From an uncultured Akkermansia sp. (GTDB lineage Bacteria > Verrucomicrobiota > Verrucomicrobiia > Verrucomicrobiales > Akkermansiaceae), in NCBI GenBank assembly GCA_905200945.1, contig CAJKMG010000002.1:1-64000 (forward strand): a DNA stretch of 64,000 bases, written 5' to 3'. The first letter of the stretch is position 1. The number at the start of each line of letters is the position of its first letter. Position numbers and translations under genes: made by a program. This document shows positions 27,500 to 36,438 of the stretch, in pieces. Under the pieces are notes generated by a model. The model saw nothing but the letters and a program-made list of their open reading frames with translations. It was not told the DNA's origin and searched no databases.

Positions 27500-29143
27500 A
27501 TGATGACCGACGAAACTCCCTCCACAGATCCCAAGCAGCAAATTCCGGATCTTTCCGGCTTGGCCGACTTTCAATTTGGTCCGGCATGGGCGAGACCTGG
27601 AGCCCGTCAGGAACGGACTGCATTCTATACGGAACGCAGATTCGGCGACAGGCAGGGAGGCGACCGCCGCCCGCGGCGCGATAACCGCGAAGGACGCCAG
27701 TTCCGGGGGGAACGTCGTGTTGACGGTCAAAGCGGCGAAAGAAAGTTTAACAGGGAAGACCGCACGCGCGGCTCCTTCCGCAACCGCCGCGATCAGACGC
27801 CCCGCTCCGCCATTGCGGAACCGACGGAAGGCCTGCGCGTGGAGTTGCGTCCCGTGGATTCCGGTCTGGCCGCCCTGCACCAGGAAGTACAGAAACACCG
27901 CCGTACCATTTCCCTGCTGGATCTTGCCAAGGTTGTCATGGGTTCCTACGACCGTTATGACCTGGTGTTCATGAAGCAGGAAAACGGCCCGGATCTGTAC
28001 CATTGCAAACATGGCGACGGCGCCTGCTTTATTTCCCGGCAGGAGGCCGTCAAGCACCTCTGGCAGTCCTCCTGGATGTCCAAATATTACGAATCCATAG
28101 AACAGGAAGTGGAAGCTCCAAAAGGAGATTTCAAAGCCATTGCCAAATGTTCCTTGAACAACGAGCTGGTAGGTCCCGTTAACTGGCATGGCTACCAGTC
28201 CGCCCTGCTCAACCTGCATCGCACCAAATTTGCCAATATGCCTTTTGAGGCTTTCCGTTCCAAGATTGTGACGGACAAGAGCGAAGAAGCTGTCCAGGCA
28301 TGGCAGGCAGCCGTTTCCAAACGCACCGCCTGGAAGCCCGTTCGGGAAGGAGCCTCCGAGGTGCTTCTGGAATCCCCCGCCGCAGTAGAACAGGATTTCG
28401 AATCCAACCATTTTGACGAGTGCTATGACGTTACGGACAAGGTATTCGTCAACGGCGCCGTAAAGAAAAACCATCTCTCCCCCGGCCTGTGGGCGCACCT
28501 GATCCAATTATCCGGCACCACCCGCCGCCATCCCAGCATGCTGATTCCAAACCTTTGCCACGGATTAGCACGTCATCATATGCCTATTTTCAAGTGGAAA
28601 GGCAACCATTACACCGGACCGGCGCGCCCCAAGGCCATGGAAGAAGGCACTGTCTTATCGGATTCCCTGATGTCCATTGCCACCTGGGCTGCCAATAATC
28701 CCGGCAAAGGCGTCGACGTCATGCTTAAAGAGCTGGCTCCCGTCCCGGAACAGGAAAAGGCTGCGGAAGAGGAAGTAGCCCAGGCTATGGAAAAACAGCA
28801 GAATTTGGTTCGCGACCTGCTCTGGCTGTCCGAACAGGGCTATATCCTGGTTTTCTCCAATAACACCGTCAGCCGACCAAAAACCGTTTCCGCCCAAGCA
28901 CCTTCTCCCAAGAAAGCCCCCAAGGAAAAACGGAAACCGGAAGAGAAGGGACAGGACGCGCCGGCAACGGGCTCCGCTGCACCTGAGAAACAGACGGTTG
29001 CCTCTCCTTCCGAGGCAGCGCCCGCCCGGGAGGAAGCGTCTGAAGAGAACAGCGTGATTGCGGAAACTGAAGAATTGCCTTCTGTTCCGGCGGAAGAACT
29101 CCCTGAAGATAATATTCCGGAGGAGGTTCCAGCAAAAGCCTGA
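27500..29143 (+). CDS. Arg-rich N-terminus, acidic C-terminus; protein of unknown function
   Basis: 547 residues, no recognised enzyme motif. Residues 1-45 include a short conserved-looking motif (SGLADFQFGPAWARP). Residues 46-105 are disordered and rich in Arg, Gly and Asp (GDRQGGDRRPRRDNREGR), like RGG-type RNA-binding tails. The middle 320 residues look like a folded domain (HRRTISLLDLAKVVMGSYDR, then LYHCKHGDGACFISRQEAVK). The last 100 residues are low-complexity Pro/Ala/Glu-rich and acidic. The layout suggests a nucleic-acid-associated cytoplasmic protein, but that is inference. A terminator follows. Confidence 0.6.
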   Translation: MMTDETPSTDPKQQIPDLSGLADFQFGPAWARPGARQERTAFYTERRFGDRQGGDRRPRRDNREGRQFRGERRVDGQSGERKFNREDRTRGSFRNRRDQTPRSAIAEPTEGLRVELRPVDSGLAALHQEVQKHRRTISLLDLAKVVMGSYDRYDLVFMKQENGPDLYHCKHGDGACFISRQEAVKHLWQSSWMSKYYESIEQEVEAPKGDFKAIAKCSLNNELVGPVNWHGYQSALLNLHRTKFANMPFEAFRSKIVTDKSEEAVQAWQAAVSKRTAWKPVREGASEVLLESPAAVEQDFESNHFDECYDVTDKVFVNGAVKKNHLSPGLWAHLIQLSGTTRRHPSMLIPNLCHGLARHHMPIFKWKGNHYTGPARPKAMEEGTVLSDSLMSIATWAANNPGKGVDVMLKELAPVPEQEKAAEEEVAQAMEKQQNLVRDLLWLSEQGYILVFSNNTVSRPKTVSAQAPSPKKAPKEKRKPEEKGQDAPATGSAAPEKQTVASPSEAAPAREEASEENSVIAETEELPSVPAEELPEDNIPEEVPAKA

Positions 29144-29173
29144 CGCTTTCCCTTACCCCCCTTCCCGTCATAC

Positions 29174-29211
29174 AGTCCGCAGGATTATCTTGATCCTGCG
29201 GACTTTGTTTT
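29174..29211 (+). terminator. Terminator after the 27500 gene
   Basis: A 12-base perfect stem (29174-29185 with 29193-29204), loop of 7, then TTGTTTT. Confidence 0.85.
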
Positions 29212-29245
29212 GTAGAAGTGGGAAAAATCAACAGGATTTTACAAT

Positions 29246-29755
29246 ATGATCAGTACAACAATGGCAACTGCTCTTAATGAGCAAATCAAATGGGAAATGT
29301 ATTCAGCTAACCTTTACCTGGCCATGTCCGCTTATCTGCAGGATGCCGGTTTGACGGGTTTTTCCCACTGGATGCGCATTCAATATCAGGAAGAAACCGC
29401 TCATGCGCTGAAATTTTATGATTTCCTTCTTTCCCGCGGAGGCCAGGTTACAATGCTTTCCATAGAAGCTCCGGACGCGAACTGGTCCAATATTCTTGAG
29501 ATTTTTGAAGAAACGCTGTCCCACGAACAGGAAGTTACGCGCCGCATCAATGAACTGGTGCACCTTGCCAAAGAAGAGCGGGATTTCGCCACGGATATTT
29601 TCCTGCAATGGTTTGTCACCGAACAGGTGGAAGAGGAAGAAACCGTCAAGGATATCATCAGCAAATTGCGTATGATCAAGGGAGAAGGGCAGGGAATGCT
29701 GCTTCTGGACAAGGATATGTCAGTCCGCACCTTTACGCCACCTCCCGCCAACTAA
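29246..29755 (+). CDS. ftnA: Ferritin
   Basis: 169 residues, the length of bacterial non-haem ferritins. The four-helix bundle carries the ferroxidase residues: EQIKWEMYSANLYLAMSAYL in helix A (Glu), YQEETAHALKFYDFLLSRGG in helix B (Glu and His), and EQEVTRRINELVHLAKEERD plus QWFVTEQVEEEETV in helices C and D. It oxidises ferrous iron and stores it as a mineral in a 24-subunit shell. It has its own terminator-bounded unit: one hairpin lies just upstream, and no partner follows. Confidence 0.93.
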   Translation: MISTTMATALNEQIKWEMYSANLYLAMSAYLQDAGLTGFSHWMRIQYQEETAHALKFYDFLLSRGGQVTMLSIEAPDANWSNILEIFEETLSHEQEVTRRINELVHLAKEERDFATDIFLQWFVTEQVEEEETVKDIISKLRMIKGEGQGMLLLDKDMSVRTFTPPPAN

Positions 29756-30166
29756 TTATTGCTATCGTTCTCCGCCCATTCTCTGGAAAGGAGCCCCCTG
29801 AAAGAACTTACCGGAGAATGGCGGAGGAATAAAATATCTTGCGGATATAAGCATTATTGGCGGCATGCAATGTGTTTCGGCAATAATGCTTTATTCCACG
29901 ATTTTCTGCCTGTAATGCTGCAAGCAACCGGCGTTGCTGTATTGCGGCGGCTGAGACGGCAAGCAACGCCGTCTTTCTTATTTTTCAGAAAACAGACCGG
30001 CGGGCCGCAAAATTTTCCATTGCGCGGAATAGCGAGGGGGTGTTCAGAATACGAGCTTGGACGGCGCAATGGGTCTTTTACACGCCGCTCCGATAAAACA
30101 TGATGCGTCATTCTGTAATGGAGCATTTATTAGTGCGGTTAATACGCCCGGCCCTTTCTTTCCGCT

Positions 30167-30187
30167 GGCCTATTTTCAAAATAGGCC
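30167..30187. repeat. Perfect 10-base palindrome
   Basis: GGCCTATTTT and its reverse complement around a single central C, inside the 1.2-kb gene-free region. It could fold as a hairpin in RNA or act as a protein-binding site. Confidence 0.6.
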
Positions 30188-30501
30188 GGCCCAGATAATA
30201 AGAATTTTTAGATAGATTCTTAAAAATCCGGCAGTTTTTTTCCAGATCCTTGAGCGCTTACCTTATTGCTTCCATCTGCCTTTGACTTTTGGGGAAGAAG
30301 CGATTTTATCTCCCAAAAGCAGAGCGTAATTCCCAAGCTGGGCCTGTATAACAGCACTTGCTCCATAGTACGGCGGTTAACTTTCCGTTTGTTCTTTTCC
30401 AAGACCGTTTTTAAAAAGGTTTTTCCTGCCTTTACGAGCGTCATAGGCCCAATACCGCCGAAAACAAGGAACCACAACTATCGCGGCAGGAAGGCGGCTA
30501 T

Positions 30502-30533
30502 GAAAGGAAGTTTTCGACGGCAAACTTCCTTTC
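30502..30533. repeat. 12-base inverted repeat
   Basis: GAAAGGAAGTTT and AAACTTCCTTTC separated by 8 bases. No T run follows on the plus strand, so it is not an obvious terminator. Confidence 0.6.
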
Positions 30534-30995
30534 CATAACTATCAGCAGTCCTGCAAAGATTCCAAGCCTGTCTCAAGGACAGGGAAATATCGCTTCCTGC
30601 TGTATAAAATTTTCCTCTGACAAGCCTTTATTCCCATGAAAAACCTCTGCACAAGAGCTCTTTCTAATCCAGGCTTGTCATGCTGCAACACCTCTTTATG
30701 CCAGATTTGCTGCGGATTCCCGGAAGTTTTGTTAAAAATAATACTTTATCAATGATTTACATATAATTTTAACATGTTATTCACATTCTATATTCAAAAT
30801 ATATCCATTCTATTAACATTCAACATATTGTATTCTAAATACCGTCAAAATGCTTATTATCCGCAAATGTAAAATTTTAATAAAAATTTATATTTTTGAC
30901 TTGCCCGCAGAAGAACGCGGCGGTAGGTTGGCTGAACCGCCGGCGAGTCTCCGGACGGGTATCGCTATCAACCCTCCCATACATTCACAACGATC

Positions 30996-31430
30996 ATGAG
31001 CTCCATTTCCGAAGAAGCAAACAAGCTGGCGGATTTCATCCTGTTCACGCAACGTTCCTGCATTCTGAATCTTTCTTCAGAATTGAATGAGGGCAAGGTT
31101 TCCTACCCCCAGTTTTTCCTGCTTACTTATCTGGCCAGCGAAGATTTTCTGAGCATGTCCAGTATTGCTCAGAAAATGGGGCATTCTACCGCGGCTGCTA
31201 CAGGCATGGTGGATAAATTACAGGAAATGGGCTATCTGAAACGCATGAGCGCAGCCAAAGACCGCCGCAAAATCATGGTCGCCATCACTCAGGAAGGGCG
31301 CGACCTGGTAGGACGCATGCGCCAGAATATCGTTCGGGATCTGGCAGCCCTGATGGCTGGAGCGGATCCGGACGCACGCCAGACGCTTGCCGATACAGGA
31401 AAATCCATCAGAAAGCGCCGTTTGGCCTGA
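30996..31430 (+). CDS. MarR family transcriptional regulator
   Basis: 144 residues. The winged-helix core is clear: SYPQFFLLTYLASEDFLSMS, then IAQKMGHSTAAATGMVDKLQ (recognition helix region), then MGYLKRMSAAKDRRKIMVAI as the wing with the typical D-R-R-K motif. It should bind DNA as a dimer and respond to a small ligand. The ligand and target genes are unknown; the long AT-rich upstream region is a likely site of autoregulation. The gene downstream (trpB) starts 161 bases on, on the same strand. Confidence 0.88.
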   Translation: MSSISEEANKLADFILFTQRSCILNLSSELNEGKVSYPQFFLLTYLASEDFLSMSSIAQKMGHSTAAATGMVDKLQEMGYLKRMSAAKDRRKIMVAITQEGRDLVGRMRQNIVRDLAALMAGADPDARQTLADTGKSIRKRRLA

Positions 31431-31591
31431 TTTCCTTTTTTCCCTTCCGCGCCCTCACGAAAAAACCGTTCTTCTATTCCGGGAAGGACCTTTTTCTTTT
31501 CCTTTCTTTTTTAAAAGGGCTTCCGGGGAGATTGTTTTTGCCTGAATTGTGGCATCGTGCTAAATACTGGCAGTCACGAACGCAACAGACC

Positions 31592-32815
31592 ATGGATCTT
31601 CATACCTATTTACGCAATTTTCCAGATGCCCAGGGCCGTTTTGGCGAATACGGCGGCGTTTACCTGCCGGACGAATTGGTTCCCGCCTTTGAAGAAATTA
31701 CGGAAGCCTACCAGACAATAGCTCACTCTGCCCAGTTCATTAATGAACTGCGGCGCATCCGCAAACAGTTTCAGGGCCGTCCTACCCCGGTTTACCACTG
31801 CGAACGCCTTTCCCGCCATCTGGGTACCGCTCAAATTTATCTGAAGAGAGAAGATCTGAACCATACAGGCGCCCACAAGCTCAACCATTGCATGGGAGAA
31901 GGCCTCCTGGCCAAATACATGGGCAAGAAGCGAATTATCGCAGAGACGGGCGCCGGCCAGCATGGCGTGGCACTGGCTACGGCAGCCGCTTTCTTCGGCT
32001 TGGAATGTGAAATCCACATGGGAGCAGTAGATATCGCCAAGCAGGCTCCAAACGTCACCCGCATGAAAATCCTGGGCGCCAAGGTGGTGCCAGTCACGCA
32101 CGGTCTCCAAAGCTTGAAGGAAGCCGTGGATTCCGCCTTTGAATCTTACCTGAACAGTTACCAGGATTCCATTTACTGCATCGGGTCCGTGGTTGGCCCC
32201 CACCCCTTTCCTCAAATGGTGCGCGATTTCCAAATGTGCATCGGCGTGGAAGCCCGGGAACAATTCCTGGAAATGACGGGACTTCTGCCGGACGCTGTCT
32301 GCGCCTGCGTAGGCGGCGGCAGCAATTCCATGGGCATGTTTACCGCCTTTCTGGGAGACCCGCTGGATATTTATGGCGTAGAACCCCTCGGCAAAGGCCC
32401 CAGGCTTGGGGATCATTCCGCCTCCATCTCCTACGGAAGCAAGGGAGTACTGCATGGGTTTGAAAGCATCATGCTCCAGGATGAAGACGGCAATCCGGGA
32501 CCGGTCCATTCCGTAGCCAGTGGTCTGGATTATCCCTCCGTAGGTCCGGAGCATGCCTATCTTCACGACATTGGCCGCGTTAACTATGTCACCGCCACAG
32601 ACGAGGAAGCCGTGGACGCCTTCTTCAAACTTTCCCGTTACGAAGGGATTATTCCCGCCCTGGAAAGCTCCCACGCTATCGCGTACGCCATGAAGTGGGC
32701 ACGGGAAAACAGAGGCGGCGCCATTCTGGTAAACTGCTCCGGACGCGGAGACAAGGATGTGGATTACGTCGTGGAGCATTACGGCTATGGGGAAGATCAT
32801 CAGTTCCCCGCCTGA
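31592..32815 (+). CDS. trpB: Tryptophan synthase beta chain
   Basis: 407 residues from the ATG at 31592 (MDLHTYLRNFPDAQGRFGEY); a longer frame opens 60 bases upstream, but TrpB proteins start here. The PLP lysine lies in LNHTGAHKLNHCMGEGLLAK, preceded by YLKRED. ETGAGQHGVALATAAAFFGL is the catalytic loop, and CVGGGSNSMGMF is the phosphate-binding glycine loop. It joins indole and serine to make tryptophan, normally with TrpA; neither trpA nor any other trp gene is adjacent. Confidence 0.95.
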   Translation: MDLHTYLRNFPDAQGRFGEYGGVYLPDELVPAFEEITEAYQTIAHSAQFINELRRIRKQFQGRPTPVYHCERLSRHLGTAQIYLKREDLNHTGAHKLNHCMGEGLLAKYMGKKRIIAETGAGQHGVALATAAAFFGLECEIHMGAVDIAKQAPNVTRMKILGAKVVPVTHGLQSLKEAVDSAFESYLNSYQDSIYCIGSVVGPHPFPQMVRDFQMCIGVEAREQFLEMTGLLPDAVCACVGGGSNSMGMFTAFLGDPLDIYGVEPLGKGPRLGDHSASISYGSKGVLHGFESIMLQDEDGNPGPVHSVASGLDYPSVGPEHAYLHDIGRVNYVTATDEEAVDAFFKLSRYEGIIPALESSHAIAYAMKWARENRGGAILVNCSGRGDKDVDYVVEHYGYGEDHQFPA

Positions 32816-32911
32816 TTGCCTGCTTTTCCCATTTTCAGCGGATGAAGGGAGCCGTCATCTTTCATCCGCCCCCCTTACGCAAGGTTCTTACCGCCGCCAC
32901 GCCTTCTTTCC

Positions 32912-33850
32912 ATGAAAGAATTGTCCCGTCTGGTTCACCGGAGTTTTCACCTCATTCCGCGTCAGGAAGATTTCCATCCCCTGGCTCTGGGCGCCTCCGG
33001 CCGTACGATCGTCCGCATCCATTTTGGCGGCCGCACATGCATCGGCATCCGGTGGGGAAATGACCGTGCGGACAATGATTCTTTCATTCCCGCAGCCCGG
33101 TATCTGCATTCCCGCGGTATAAACGTTCCGGAAATTTACGATTACGAACCTCTCGGCCCCGGCTGCGGAGCCGCCCTGGTGGAAGACCTGGGAGACACCA
33201 ACCTGCTGGCTTTCCGGAAAGAGCCCTGGCCTTCCCTGCGCCTGCGTTACATCCAGGCTATGGAACAACTCCACCTGCTCCACTCCTGCCCGTTTCCAGA
33301 GGACTTTCCTCTCCAGCCTGCTTTCGACGAGGCCCTGTACCGCTGGGAACAGTCCTATTTTGCTGAACATTTCCTGGGCACCCACATGGGTCTGGAAACA
33401 GCTTCTTTCCTGAACCATCCAGCACTGAAAGAGCAGGCGCAGTTTCTGGCAGCCCTTCCGGAATGCCCCGTCCACAGGGACAGCCAGTCCCAGAACGTGC
33501 ATATCCACGCAGGAAAAACCTGGCTGATTGATTTTCAAGGCATGCGCGGAGGCCGTCCGGAATATGACCTGGCCTCTCTGGTCTATGACGGCTACGCCCG
33601 TCTGGAACCGGAACAAACGGAGGAATTGCTCAGGGAGTGGGAAAACATTTCCGCACACTCCATGGATCACCGCATTTTCCGCGCCTGCGCTCTGCAGCGG
33701 ATTATGCAGATGCTGGGCGCTTACGCCAACATCGGCCACAACCAGGGAAAAACCTGGTATCTGGCTCAGATTCCCGCCGGACTGGAACACCTGCGGAAGC
33801 TTCTGCCCGGCTCTACGCTTGCAGAACCGCTGGCTGCTATGCTAGCATGA
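32912..33850 (+). CDS. amgK: AmgK-like sugar kinase (APH fold)
   Basis: 312 residues of the aminoglycoside-phosphotransferase fold. Catalytic loop CPVHRDSQSQNVHIH (His-Arg-Asp, with Asn), then the metal Asp in LIDFQGMRGGRPEYDLASL. This form, with I-D-F-Q-x-M-R and Y-D-L-A-S-L, is that of AmgK, which phosphorylates the anomeric position of MurNAc/GlcNAc in a peptidoglycan-recycling shortcut to UDP-MurNAc. No MurU-type nucleotidyltransferase is beside it. The downstream CHASE2-like gene starts 18 bases after its stop, and an L,D-transpeptidase lies in the same run, supporting a cell-wall role. Other APH-fold small-molecule kinases remain possible. Confidence 0.65.
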   Translation: MKELSRLVHRSFHLIPRQEDFHPLALGASGRTIVRIHFGGRTCIGIRWGNDRADNDSFIPAARYLHSRGINVPEIYDYEPLGPGCGAALVEDLGDTNLLAFRKEPWPSLRLRYIQAMEQLHLLHSCPFPEDFPLQPAFDEALYRWEQSYFAEHFLGTHMGLETASFLNHPALKEQAQFLAALPECPVHRDSQSQNVHIHAGKTWLIDFQGMRGGRPEYDLASLVYDGYARLEPEQTEELLREWENISAHSMDHRIFRACALQRIMQMLGAYANIGHNQGKTWYLAQIPAGLEHLRKLLPGSTLAEPLAAMLA

Positions 33851-33868
33851 CTGTTCCCAGCCCCTCTA

Positions 33869-35338
33869 ATGACGCTTCCCCCCAAATTTCTGCTTGTCCT
33901 GTCCCTGTTCCAGATTTCCCTGGGGCTGGGCTGGATTCTGGGGTATGTGCTTCTCCCTCCTACCATTTTCTGTTATGAACAGGCGGCGGAACGTTTGCTG
34001 GCAGGGGAATACCGGACCATTCGCCCGGAAGGACTGAACACGGAAAGCAGCATCGTCCTCCAGCCCTACGATTATTTCAACAAAGGGCAGACGGCCCAGC
34101 TTCCCGTGGTTTCCCTGCATCGGGAATCATCATTGAACAGTTTTTCCTCCTATCCTCCCAATCCCATGGATTACACGGTGCTTTTCCGCCACCTGTATGA
34201 ACAGGGAGCCAAGAATGTTTACGTAATGTCACCCTTGACGTGGGAAGAAAAGCCGGACAGCATCGTCAAAGCCGCTGTGGGGTATGAACTGGACCGCTTC
34301 CGCCACAAGGCTATGGGACGTCAGATGAGCGAGTCCTCCCGCCATACCCCCCTCCCGCCGGATTGGAAAGACCTGGTTATTCCCGCCTCCAACATCGCAG
34401 GAAAGACAGACCAGTTCCCGCGCGCGGACAGGTTCGTAGGGGAACCTCCGCAGATAACCACATCAGCCCCCTCCCTGGGAAGCGTTGTGGAAAATAACGG
34501 GCTGTTTTCCCCTTCTCCGGAAAACAGGGTCTCCCCGCCTCTTTTCGTCCGCTGGGGGGGAGATATCATTCCCACACTTCCTCTGGTCGCCGCTCTGAAT
34601 GCGCTGGATCTGAAACCCGGTGACGTCAGAATCATTCCGGGAGACACTCTTTTTCTGGGCGACAAACGCTCCATTCCATTAGATAAATACGGACGCATCC
34701 CCCTGGCTGCAAACAGCAGCCCCACTATTCTGGACACCAAGGAAGTAATCGTCCCCATCATGTCCGGCCTGCGTCCACCGGATACCACCGCCGTCAGAAA
34801 ACTGCTTTCCTCCGCGGATGCGGTACTCGTGTCCGAACCATCCGCCCTTTCCGACACGCCGGACGCGCAATCCCTTCTGGCGGCGCAGACTGTCCGCAGC
34901 ATCATGGGAGCGCTTGCCCCCGCTCCTGCCGTGCTGATCCCCATAGCCCCCGCCTGGGTACAGTGGATCATCGTACTGGACGTCCTGCTTCTGTCGGTAT
35001 GGGCTTTGCGGTTTCAACGCAGAGGTCGCTTCATCACCTGGGGCCTCTGTATCCTGTTCGTTCCATTCATCGCATGGTACCTGTTTTCCGCTCATGATCT
35101 ATGGTTCCCCGTCATGACTCCCGTGACGGCAATACTGTGTGCAGCCTTGGCCTGCAGCCTGTTCCCCCAGCTCTCCCCCCCGTCCCGCGATGCAGAGGAT
35201 GAAGACGAAGAAGACGACAGCACGCCATCACCGGCAGGCAGCGGCGCCGGCCATGTGCTGCCCCCGGACAACCTGTACCAGGAACCCAACGAAGTACCTA
35301 TCCCCCATCATTCCAAAAGAGAACGCCCCGGCTCATGA
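33869..35338 (+). CDS. CHASE2-like membrane protein without an output domain
   Basis: 489 residues. A leading membrane helix (LLVLSLFQISLGLGWILGYV) is followed by a 300-residue outside region, then two or three C-terminal membrane helices (WVQWIIVLDVLLLSVWALRF, LCILFVPFIAWYLFSAHDLW) and an acidic, Pro/Ser-rich tail with a run of Asp and Glu. The outside part has CHASE2-like features: MDYTVLFRHLYEQGAKNVYV, then PTLPLVAALNALDLKPGDVR, and PLDKYGRIPLA in the final strand. CHASE2 is a periplasmic sensor domain normally joined to kinases or cyclases; here no such domain follows. Its stop overlaps the phosphatase start by ATGA, so the two are coupled. The assignment is by eye. Confidence 0.55.
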   Translation: MTLPPKFLLVLSLFQISLGLGWILGYVLLPPTIFCYEQAAERLLAGEYRTIRPEGLNTESSIVLQPYDYFNKGQTAQLPVVSLHRESSLNSFSSYPPNPMDYTVLFRHLYEQGAKNVYVMSPLTWEEKPDSIVKAAVGYELDRFRHKAMGRQMSESSRHTPLPPDWKDLVIPASNIAGKTDQFPRADRFVGEPPQITTSAPSLGSVVENNGLFSPSPENRVSPPLFVRWGGDIIPTLPLVAALNALDLKPGDVRIIPGDTLFLGDKRSIPLDKYGRIPLAANSSPTILDTKEVIVPIMSGLRPPDTTAVRKLLSSADAVLVSEPSALSDTPDAQSLLAAQTVRSIMGALAPAPAVLIPIAPAWVQWIIVLDVLLLSVWALRFQRRGRFITWGLCILFVPFIAWYLFSAHDLWFPVMTPVTAILCAALACSLFPQLSPPSRDAEDEDEEDDSTPSPAGSGAGHVLPPDNLYQEPNEVPIPHHSKRERPGS

Positions 35339-35790
35339 CACAGTACAAGCATATCCTTTTCATCTGCACCGGCAACACCTGCCGCAGCCCTATGGCGGAA
35401 GGCCTGTTCCGGAAACTTTCCGCTCACCATCCGGAATGGCAGGCCGGTTCCGCAGGAACTGCCGCATGGCCCGGTCAGGAGGCCAGCCCGGAAACGCTTC
35501 ACGTCCTCCGGGAACATGGCGTCAATCTCTCCAGCCATGAAAGCCGCCCTGTTACGGATGAACTGATGAAAAACGCCACAGATGTCTATGCCATGACGGA
35601 AAGCCACCTGGCCGCCCTGCTTGCCAATTTCCCAGAATATGCGGATAAGGTCAGGCTGGTCACCTGCTACACGGGCAACCGCGACATCGCCGACCCCATT
35701 GGCTGCGGACAGGCAGCCTACAACAAAGTAGCGCAGCAATTGACAACCGCCATTCAGGCCATCATCTCCCGGATGGAACAACAGGAGTAA
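35335..35790 (+). CDS. Low-molecular-weight protein phosphatase
   Basis: 151 residues. The phosphate loop ILFICTGNTCRSPMAEGLF carries the C-x5-R-S signature near residue 10, and the general acid lies in RDIADPIG. By family it removes phosphate from protein tyrosine, or, in the YwlE branch with Thr at the loop position seen here (CTGNTCRS), from phosphoarginine. Which one applies is not settled by sequence. It overlaps the end of the CHASE2-like gene by four bases (ATGA), suggesting translational coupling and a shared signalling role. Confidence 0.85.
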   Translation: MTQYKHILFICTGNTCRSPMAEGLFRKLSAHHPEWQAGSAGTAAWPGQEASPETLHVLREHGVNLSSHESRPVTDELMKNATDVYAMTESHLAALLANFPEYADKVRLVTCYTGNRDIADPIGCGQAAYNKVAQQLTTAIQAIISRMEQQE

Positions 35791-35815
35791 CTCTTCTTTG
35801 ACTCCTTCCCCCGTC

Positions 35816-36286
35816 ATGGCTTCCCCTTTCATACGCATTAATCTGTCCTGTCAGGAACTGGAGCTGGAAAAATCCGGAAAAGTCCTGCTCCGATGCCCCG
35901 TCTCCAGCGGGAAGGCGGGCGCTGGCCATGAAGAAGGTTCCGGGAAAACTCCCACAGGGCATCTCCGCATCTGCAAAAAAATCGGGGACGGAGAACCGGA
36001 GGATACTATTTTCATCTCACGTCTTCCGGCAGGCCGCTATCCCACCGCCATCCCGAAAAATATGGATGAACATTCCGACTTCATTCTGACCCGAATTCTG
36101 TGGCTGGACGGATTGGAACCTCACAACGCCAATACCCGGAGCCGCTATATTTATATCCACGGCACCAACGATACGGAACTGCTGGGAACCCCGGCTTCCC
36201 ATGGCTGCATACGCCTTTCTCCCAGGGACATGCTGGCTCTTTTTGCTCTGTCGGAAGAAGGAATGGACGTGTTCATCCAATGTTAA
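35816..36286 (+). CDS. L,D-transpeptidase (YkuD domain)
   Basis: 156 residues from the ATG at 35816 (a TTG at 35798 would add six). The YkuD catalytic motif is complete: YIYIHGTNDTELLG, then ASHGCIRLSPRDML with the nucleophile Cys. Such enzymes make 3-3 cross-links in peptidoglycan or attach proteins to it. Unusually, no signal peptide or anchor helix is visible; the protein starts directly with ASPFIRINLSCQELELEK. It lies 25 bases after the phosphatase gene in the same run. Confidence 0.88.
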   Translation: MASPFIRINLSCQELELEKSGKVLLRCPVSSGKAGAGHEEGSGKTPTGHLRICKKIGDGEPEDTIFISRLPAGRYPTAIPKNMDEHSDFILTRILWLDGLEPHNANTRSRYIYIHGTNDTELLGTPASHGCIRLSPRDMLALFALSEEGMDVFIQC

Positions 36287-36340
36287 ACCGTTCTTTTTTA
36301 GACACAATCTAAAAAAGTTATTCTCGGAAAAGGAAAATAA

Positions 36341-36370
36341 TTGAACAAAGGCCCTTTTGGGATGTATAAA
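36341..36370 (+). promoter_or_regulatory. Promoter of cydAB
   Basis: TTGAAC at 36341-36346 and TATAAA at 36365-36370 with 18-base spacing, about 70 bases before the cydA start. One of the best sigma-70-like matches in the window. Confidence 0.65.
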
Positions 36371-36438
36371 GTATGAAGGTATCGGTATTTGGCTGCCGTC
36401 CTCCTGTTCCATAAACATCCACTCATCCCCAATCAATC

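Larger units (their letters stand above)
29756..30995. other. 1.2-kb gene-free, AT-rich region with palindromes
   Basis: No supportable gene on either strand; a minus-strand frame at 30220-30477 (85 residues) has no family feature. Two strong palindromes stand out: 30167-30187 (GGCCTATTTT, C, AAAATAGGCC) and a 12-base stem at 30502-30513 with 30522-30533. From 30730 to 30895 the sequence is extremely AT-rich just before the MarR gene. It may hold promoters, a small RNA, or eroded DNA. Confidence 0.5.
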
